A stretch of 13,621 bases of DNA from Dunaliella salina. Lineage: Eukaryota; Chlorophyta; Chlorophyceae; Chlamydomonadales; Dunaliellaceae. Positions 1 to 7,102 of the stretch are shown piece by piece. Each line of letters opens with the position of its first letter. Position 1 is the stretch's first letter. Below the pieces are notes generated by a model. That model was given only the letters and a program-made list of their open reading frames with translations. It ran no database searches and had not been told where the DNA came from. The position numbers and the translations under genes were made by a program. The stretch is from NCBI GenBank assembly GCA_002284615.2, contig MU069626.1, positions 426,065 through 439,685 of the forward strand, read 5' to 3'.

Positions 1-547
1 TGTGCCCGCATGTGATGGTATTGTAGCCAAAACATATTTGATCAAGATGTTAGATCACAAAGCGACTTCGCCCCTGTAACAGATGCCTGGTGTGTAATAA
101 ATTGCTGCTTATTCAGACGCCCAAAAAATAGAAAGGGTTGTTAAATTGCAGCTTCAGGTCAAGTCGCAGTTCAAGCAGCAAGTTTTGTTTTCCACACACT
201 GTCAAGCAATCCATTTGTGAGAAGCATGTCTGTTTGCTTGGACATCAGTTGTTCATTGCTGGATTTCATGTGCATCTATGCTCGCATGGCATGCTTGCAA
301 GCACACAGCTCAAGCAACCTGCTGGACGTCAGTGCTCTCAACAACTCAAGAGTGGCTCTGAGCCATCAATTAAACAAAGGGAATTGTGTTAATATTCAAC
401 TTCTTCAGACTGTGGGTGTCAGACGGAAGGTATCAAATTTGGCTCAGTTGCCAGCTGACAAAATATGTTTGCCAACGTGTAGGTTACTGAGCAAAGAAAG
501 GTGGAGTAAAGAACAAGCAAGGAGAGTTACGTGTGCCTTTGGTCCAG
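1..547. other. No supported feature
   Basis: Open frames of up to 117 codons overlap in different frames without any motif I recognise. If the DCC1 transcript begins upstream of the window this is intron; otherwise it is intergenic. Confidence 0.3.
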
Positions 548-673
548 AAAAAACGTGCCTACGAGTCTGATGACGATGTGTCGCGCAGCAGGGCCTCACA
601 GAGGACTAGCACAGCTGACCATGTAAAGCAGCCCCATCAACTGAGTGCAAACCAGCAGCATGTGTGCACCTGA
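548..673 (+). other. Possible orphan exon (weak)
   Basis: After an acceptor-like GCCTTTGGTCCAG (to 547) a frame runs 41 codons to TGA at 671-673. It is rich in K, R, S and D (KKRAYESDDDVSRSRASQ), unlike the surrounding low-information translations. It could be the last exon of an upstream gene. I do not recognise it, and chance is a fair alternative. Confidence 0.2.
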
Positions 674-721
674 TTGAAGTCAAGTAATGCAAAGGCACAA
701 GGGCTGGGCATTTTTTTTTAG

Positions 722-1048
722 GCCGGACATTAGACACGGGCAAACGCAGCATGCAGACCCCTGTAAGCGCAACTTATAAGTGGGAAGGCTGCATTGTAAA
801 CCATTTTCTTGGGTGTTGGTGGTACATGCTGGCCTGTGCACACTATCAAACAATTCCAATAGCTAGGAATTGAGCAACAATGTGGGCCTGGACATTGATT
901 TGAGGGGGCAAGTGCAGCATGCAGCCCTCTGCCAGCATGATTGATAAGTGGAGCCTTTACTTTGTGCACCATTCTCTTGGGTGTCGATGGAAGATGCTGC
1001 GCTGGGCAGACTAGCAAACAATTCCAACGGGTAGGTATTCAGCAACAA
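722..1048. repeat. Degenerate tandem duplication, two units of about 165 bp
   Basis: Unit 1 is about 722-884 and unit 2 about 886-1048. Shared anchors are GGCC.GGACATT, GCAGCATGCAG.CC, AT.AGTGG.A, CCATT.TCTTGGGTGT.G and CAAACAATTCCAA. Both units stay open in one - strand frame (730-1017), giving similar peptides (QHLPSTPKRMVHK and QHVPPTPKKMVYN). The period is close to a multiple of three, so this can arise without coding. No family is recognised. Confidence 0.65.
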
Positions 1049-1429
1049 CGCGCTCCTTGACCAGCTTGTGCACTTCATGCCCGTTTCGTGAAATGTGCTT
1101 GCAAACTTGTAACAACCAGGCACGGAAGAAAAAGCAAAAGAAAAAGAAAAACGAAGTAGGCAGCGAAACTTTCCCTACGCCAATTAAGGAAAAGGAGGCA
1201 CATTGGCTCAAAAAAGGCACGCTTTAGGAAACCATAATACAACTCACGGCCAAGTATAGGAGCTGTGTGCTTCCACAGTAACCCTAGAGATCCCTACTGG
1301 CCCTCTCTATTCTTTCCCTTTGTGGTTGAAGGTTTGAAGGCCCTCTTGAGCACGCAATTCGCCTTAAATCATGCAGGAAGCGTCTCCTCAGTCTCCTTAG
1401 TTTCTTTTCCTGAGGCAGGAAATTCCAAA

Positions 1430-1554
1430 CAGTTGCGCCTGCGTGGTTCCTGAAGTGCTTCAGGTCAAGGTTAAAAGGTTACAAGGTTACAAGGCCTCCA
1501 GTCAAAACGACTGACTGCTAGTTGCGCCTCCGTGCTTCCTGAATTGCTTCAGGA
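1430..1554. repeat. Degenerate tandem duplication, period about 89 bp
   Basis: 'AGTTGCGCCTGCGTGGTTCC' then TGAAGTGCTTCAGG (from 1431) recurs as 'AGTTGCGCCTCCGTGCTTCC' then TGAATTGCTTCAGG (from 1520). Between them is a small 'AAGGTTA' triplication (1477-1491). Confidence 0.7.
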
Positions 1555-1719
1555 CTACATCTTTTTTGTGGAGGTCTTCTTTACCTACCACTTCTTTCTT
1601 TACTCATTTTCTTGTACTCTGGACATGCAGGTCTGTATCTACTTCATGGACAAGGTGCTGGCGCAGCAAAATGGATCTGGGGCCATGGGCGACGGGAGGT
1701 GCGAAGTGATCATAAAATG

Positions 1720-1792
1720 CATTACAGCATAGGCAGTGACAAGATGAAATTCAGCATGGGCAACAGTTGGGTGCATTTCAGCATAAGCAGAA
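1720..1792. repeat. Three short tandem units of about 30 bp
   Basis: 'ATTACAGCATAGGCAGTGAC', 'ATTCAGCATGGGCAACAGTT' and 'TTTCAGCATAAGCAGAACC' follow one another. The open frames across this region (up to 230 codons on +) have no family signature. Confidence 0.5.
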
Positions 1793-2309
1793 CCTGCACG
1801 CAGCAGGCTGCCCCAGCACATCTGGAATCCCTTTGCTTTGTAGCTTTTAGACAGGAGGGAAGAATAAAAATTCTCCCGGACGGCATGTGTAAATTTTGGG
1901 CTGGGCCCCACTCAGGGAACCCCCACCCCCCCCCCAAAAAAACCTTCCAGGGCCCCAATCCGGACAAAAAGGGTACCAATCTGCTCCTCTCTCAAATAGC
2001 TATCGAGCTGCATACTCAGCGCAATGAAACATTGAGTCACAGCAGAGTTATCGGGCAAAAGCTGAGCAGCGGACGCCCATGCATACTTGGCCATCCAGCC
2101 ACCCACAATTGGCTTTCAAGTCCACAAACTGCCCTTCTGGCTTCACCATGCAGTGACACATTATACATCGTCACTGTCCTGGGAGTTTGGATTGATTTGC
2201 TGCATGTTTGCCTCCACACCCCTTGCTGCTCAGACCCTTGCGCGCTTGGCACTGACTCCCAGCCACGCACTCAGACCCCCACTCTTACTCAATTTGCTCA
2301 ATGAGGGTG

Positions 2310-2500
2310 CCAATTGACAGCTCTCTGGCTCAGGAATTGGATGATGTATTTATAATTTTGTAGAAGTGGCTCAGAAAAATTCTGGAAAGGGGGTCCCAAA
2401 AAGTCTGGACCCTCCTGACGGACCACCCCCTTCAGACCTACTCCGATTGGACCCATACATATACTAATTGATAGCTCTTGAGCTCAGTATTCCGAATGTA
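2310..2500. repeat. Related segments about 153 bp apart
   Basis: 'CCAATTGACAGCTCTCTGGC' then TCAGGAATT (2311) and 'CTAATTGATAGCTCTTGAGC' then TCAGTATT (about 2463) look like diverged copies. Between them is G- and C-rich sequence. No gene is supported. Confidence 0.4.
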
Positions 2501-2609
2501 AAGTTTTTAATCGGATTGGTAGTTGCCGTCCAAAAATTACACAAACTCTTCCCTCCTGTTTTTGAAGTTAAAAATGAGCAGGCCCATGCTTAATTGGTTT
2601 ATTGATTCA

Positions 2610-2610
<1 letters not shown>

Positions 2611-2684
<74 letters not shown>
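2611..2684. repeat. (CTTG)n-(ATTG)n tetranucleotide microsatellite
   Basis: About ten GCTT units pass directly into about eight GATT units, one base apart in sequence, as expected for one tract that mutated and re-expanded. Confidence 0.95.
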
Positions 2685-2685
<1 letters not shown>

Positions 2686-3065
2686 CATGGTGCATGCCAT
2701 GTGAAAAGGGTGGTAGATTAAAAGAGAATGGTGAATTGGATGGTTTTAAGAATGTTTCCTCTCAAAGCAGAAGGCCTTGCTTTTTATTTGTGTTCGCTTC
2801 CCTAGCTACTGCATGTGCTTGCGACCTGCTTTTGCGGCGACGTTTCCTCCTCATCTTGAGGCATGCACGTCTCCTGTGGCACCCACGTTTCTCTGTTCCC
2901 ACACATATCCTGCAGCAGGCACATTCTCGCAGGCAGCATATGCATCAAGCCAATGAAAATCTTGTAGAATGGTAGTGGTCCCTGCCCACTCTAAAGAAAT
3001 GCAAAGAAAAGTCAATGCAGGCCAGAGGCCATGTAGCGCCAACGCTCACGCACTCTGTGTTGCTC
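2685..3065. other. No supported feature before exon Z
   Basis: There is a 97-codon + frame here (2682-2975). It has no family signature and is rich in residues typical of random translation. This is probably the intron upstream of exon Z. Confidence 0.3.
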
Positions 3066-3156
3066 ATTGTTTTGGGGCAGCACAGGCAAAGGATTGTTGA
3101 TGCAGCGCTCATTGTTTGAGGACAGCACAGGCGAGGGTTTTGTTGACAGAGTGCTC
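3066..3156 (+). repeat. 45-bp tandem duplication at the 5' edge of exon Z
   Basis: Two adjacent units (3066-3110 and 3111-3156) both read ATTGTTT.. GGRCAGCACAGGC.. GTTGA.. and end in GCTC. They are in the same frame and give the paired peptides FWGSTGKGLLMQRSL and FEDSTGEGFVDRVLL. Either unit could supply the splice acceptor, so the true exon start is ambiguous. Confidence 0.7.
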
Positions 3157-3272
3157 TTAAAGCTGTTTGCTGCTGACTGGGAGAAGCTGCAGACGATGCG
3201 CCCCGTCCAGCCAAAGATAATGCAAGATGCTTTCATCAAGGTGCTCTATGCAAAGGTGATGCGCGGGCAAAG
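3106..3272 (+). CDS. DCC1: DCC1 exon Z (probable; start uncertain)
   Basis: This is an open stretch of about 55 codons. It contains GEGFVDRVLLKLFAADW and later KIMQDAFIKVLYAKV. The first resembles the family's 'DGF...L..HCL..FG' helix, and the second sits where the family has a 'LDE.KVC..A..LL' helix before the 'FM..W' segment. The donor is GCAAAG|GTCATT at 3272/3273 and leaves two bases of a codon, exactly what exon A needs. An alternative donor at 3255/3256 would be out of phase with the exon A acceptor CAG at 5131. The start is ambiguous because the 5' end lies in a 45-bp tandem duplication: the acceptor may be TGCAG at 3105 (phase 0, used here), CACAG at 3130 or GACAG at 3149. The similarity is weaker than for the other exons, so this call is tentative. 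Confidence 0.5.
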
Positions 3273-6193
3273 GTCATTCATTTCTTTTTGACTTTTTCTG
3301 ACTTGATGCTTTTCACCTCTGAGCCGCTGACAGGAAAAAGTCATCTCATCTTTTCGTGTAAATTGTGTAAAATTTACACGAAGCTCTTGATGCTTTCCAC
3401 CTCTGAACTACCGACAAGAAGAGGTCAACACACTAGGAATGGTCATCTCATCTTCTTTACACAACGCTACCACAAGTTGTGTTAATTTAAGAGAAGAGGG
3501 TCAGTCCTCTTGTTGAGACAAAGAGGCCGCTAACAAGGGCCCCTGGACAGGCAAAGGTCACGCATGCTGTAATTCCAGTCCCCTAATCTAAATTGCTTTA
3601 TTATGCCCTGAATCTCTGTGCTGCTTACAAGGAGAGGCCACAGCCTATGGCCCTTTTACAGGCGAAAGGCATGCATGCATCCTTTTTGGCACAGTGCCCT
3701 TGACTTTTTTTGCAGCTGACCAGAAGGGCCTGCAGACAGGAGCCCACAAAGTGGGAATATTACTGTTCTCGTTTAATACAGCAACCCTCAATCTCTGTGC
3801 TGCAGGCAGGAAGAGACCGCTGACAGTGGCCCCTGAACAGGCAAAAGCCACAGAGGGGGGCGACGGAGGCCTGAAATGGGGGTACTTTTCAAATGTTCCC
3901 TGAGCAAGGTGCCCCTAACTTGCATCTTTCAAGCTTAGCGCCAAAATGTATCCAACGCACCCAAGCTTGAAAGATGAAAATTGGGGGCAACATGCCTTAT
4001 CAGCCACGGTGTGGACCCTATCTTTTTACCGCCAAATCTCCATTCCAGACCACCCACTGCACCAAATTGGGTGTTTTTTGTTGTTTTGGAGTCCTTGTAC
4101 CGAAAAAAAAATTACCATTGCAAAAAAATGAAGAGAAAAGACTCAGTGGTTGGTCAGATACAGGATTCCAGCCATTTACCTTGGATTAACCTGGCACAAG
4201 GGGTGCCAAAAAAATCAATTTTTTACCTCCTTTTCCCCACTGTTAAATGTGTAGGATGTTAGCATCGTATACAAGAGTTAACAAAACAAAATTTTGGCAG
4301 TGGAACATGGTCCCAGGGTGGAGCTGTGGGCCATTTCAGGGTGATCTGAGGCCAGAAGAGTGATCTGGGGTCAACCAAATTTCTTCATTTTTGGTGAACA
4401 TGGTTTTTATTGTTATGGCAAGGGGGGGAGCCAATGTGGTTTTCGGGCGAAAATGTGCGCAAGTTTACGATTTTCACTTTTCGTTTGAAAATGGAAATGG
4501 AAATGGAACTTCTGCCCGCGAGGCCACCTCATCTCCATATGACGCGCTGCATTGACACAGCAATGACCCTGGTGTTCTGCATGCCCAGGCCTGAGGGATT
4601 GGATGGGCGGATGGGCCACTTTTTTGTGTTGACCATATCAGTGTAAGCTGAACAGACGCGGCCTAGGCATGATGAACATAATATGAATTTTATAATGAAA
4701 ATAACAACGTATACTTGACCAATGCTGCCACTAGCTTGCACTGGACATGGTCAACACAAAAATGTTGCCCATCTGCCCATCCCATCCCTTAGGCCTGGGC
4801 AAGCAGAACACCAGGGTCATTGCTGTGTCACTGCAGCGTGTCAAATGGAGAGGAGGTGGCCTCGCGGGCAGAAGTTCCATTTCCATTTCCAAATGAAAAT
4901 TGGAAATCGGAAAACTTGCGCACACTTTCGCCCAAAAACCACATTGGCTCCCCGCCTTGTCATATTATAATGGTCGGCATGGTCAGTTTTGGAAACTATT
5001 GGCAGGAAAGAACATTTTCAGCAATTTGGGCCCGTCACCCCCCTCTGCAAAAGTCACACGTTGCTTTTGTTGCAGTCCCTTATTATGATATGCTTTCAAG
5101 ACAATGCCCTAAATTTCTGTGCTACCAACAGGAAGAGGCCCCTGACTGTGGCCCCCGCTGGTTCCAATGCGCGCCCTCTGAGCGAATTCATGCAGCAGTG
5201 GAGAAAGGCAGTGCCCCCCAGCATACAGCCCGACCTAGACATGCTGCGGGGAGAGGTACTGGTGGAAGGTGAGTCTGTTGCATACAGGAAAGGTTGGCCA
5301 GTTCCAAATAAATATGCTGTATGTATCAGCTTTTTGGCAGGGATGATACAATTTAAAAGGCGTTTGTATGTGAAATTGGCCATACCTTCGTAACAAGCAG
5401 AGCTTGCAGCTTGAAGAGTGTACAGCTAGATTGTGCAGCATGAACTCAGACCTTGGCCCTAGGCGTCATCTTTTTGGCGAAGCCCCCATTCAGAGGCGAC
5501 GCCCGAAGGGCGTTGCCTCAGGGGGCAAGCCCTATGGTTTGGGAAAATCACACCTGTGCTCTCACCAGGCCACTGTGGCCCACTCACTGCACCTCAGGCT
5601 CTGAGACTTGGAATCCCCCGATAAAAAAACTCGTTAGGAGGCCTTGCAAGGTGGGAAAGCCTCATGTGCACGCAGAGCTAAGTTCTGCCATGAGTTTCTG
5701 CTAAGGTTGACGAGCCATGCACAGGTTCCGTGGAGCTAGGATTGTCGATAATCAATTAGAATTAATAATCCTGTATATTTACTTGGGAACGGGGTGCGCT
5801 GGTAGGCTCAAACGGAGGTTTGACCAGGCTCCAGAGTGTCGTCCAGGGCACCTCGGCAGCTCCTCCCCCTTCCGTTGGCGTTGGTGCCACATCGCTGCTC
5901 CACCAGGAAGAGCGCGCATCCAGGGAGGGCCAGGAAAAAAGTTCTTGGTGCCCGCGGTTACGTGCTGTGTGCTGTGTAAAAAGTTTTAATTAGGGGTCTT
6001 CGTCTTTGGAGCAACGTACACTTTAAAATGACGATTGCACTTTTGAATTAGATTAGAGGTTGTCCCTAGCCGGACGTTTTGGTGACGGTGAGCTGTGGTC
6101 AACGGACAGCCAAGTGCAGGAAAGGAGGCAAGCAGCCCATCAGCAGGTGGGCATCAATGGAGTAGAACCAACCTGCTCTGCAGGGGAACACAC

Positions 6194-6239
<46 letters not shown>

Positions 6240-6240
6240 N

Positions 6241-6280
<40 letters not shown>

Positions 6281-7055
6281 CACCCATGCATGCGCGCACA
6301 ATCAAACAAGCATGAAGGCATGGGCTTTGCCAATTTTCCGCGTTGCTTGCAACGTCCCCCCTTGTCCTTAATTGATGTGGGGAGTGTTCCACCTGCAAGA
6401 TTTTTTTCTTTTCTTTTTTCTCTAAGCCTCGCCTCCCCCCAAAAAAATTCCATGCAGCTGTGTTTTATGATTATGAAGACAATACTGCAAAAAACGTTTT
6501 GGGAAAATCGCCTTGGTGTGTATACTGTGGTGCTCAAAAAGGGAAAAGGGGGGGCAATGTGGTGAAAAATGGGAAACCTTCAACCTTTCCATTTTTGTCA
6601 AATTGGCCTTGTTGGAGTAAAGCAGTAATGTAGGAGACATCATTGGAAAGAAAAGGAGGACAGATGATGGCTTGGCTGGGCCAGGGCCCAGGGGGGGGAC
6701 GTCTGGAAGGGAAGGAAGGCCTCTGCGCCCTAAATTCTGTTTTCACCCATGGAGCACTCCCTGTCAAGTCTGTTTTCGTTTTAGATATGCATAACTTAGT
6801 GATCATCGGAAAAAAGGACAAACACAAGTTTTGGGGTTGAAATTCCGAAGTTTCCTCAGATCTCCTGCCAAACTTTTATCGAGTTTTTGCAACTGTTCTT
6901 ACGACGTTTGTACAACCTCACTGGTACTTGTGCTGGTTCTTATTTCCAGCATGCCTGCGTAGGTATGGCAGAAATGTGAATCCATGTGTGTTTGCAAATC
7001 CTTGAGCACCCCTGCTTCTGACCTCTCCTGGCTTGCTCTGTATTGTTGAATAATT

Positions 7056-7102
<47 letters not shown>

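Larger units (their letters stand above)
3853..5045. other. Inserted block splitting the exon A border array
   Basis: The array unit stops after 'GCAAAAGCCACAG' (to 3852) and resumes at 'GCAAAAGTCACAC' (5046). The roughly 1.2 kb between them does not resemble the array. It holds a 14-bp perfect inverted repeat (3923-3976), A-rich sequence near 4105-4130 and the large inverted repeat. No coding potential is convincing. The exact edges, and whether it is a single insertion, are inferred. Confidence 0.4.

Noticed and set aside
1080..1225. Lysine-rich + frame ending in HWLKKGTL
   Set aside because: A-rich sequence gives lysine runs by chance, a stop lies close upstream, and nothing is recognised.
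1612..2304. Long + strand open frame (230 codons) in the left part
   Set aside because: No family motif, composition like translated repeats, overlaps equally open frames on the other strand, and crosses a short tandem repeat.
3253..3258. Alternative exon Z donor GCAAAG|GTGATG at 3255/3256
   Set aside because: It ends in phase 0 and would not match the exon A acceptor at 5131; the donor at 3272/3273 fits.
4410..4925. Matching open frames on + and - strands (both contain MELLPARPP)
   Set aside because: They are the two arms of the inverted repeat, so similarity is automatic. No start context or family supports a gene.
6060..6565. Open frames through the (CA)n tract on both strands
   Set aside because: They exist only because CA repeats contain no stop codons; flanking parts show no coding signal.
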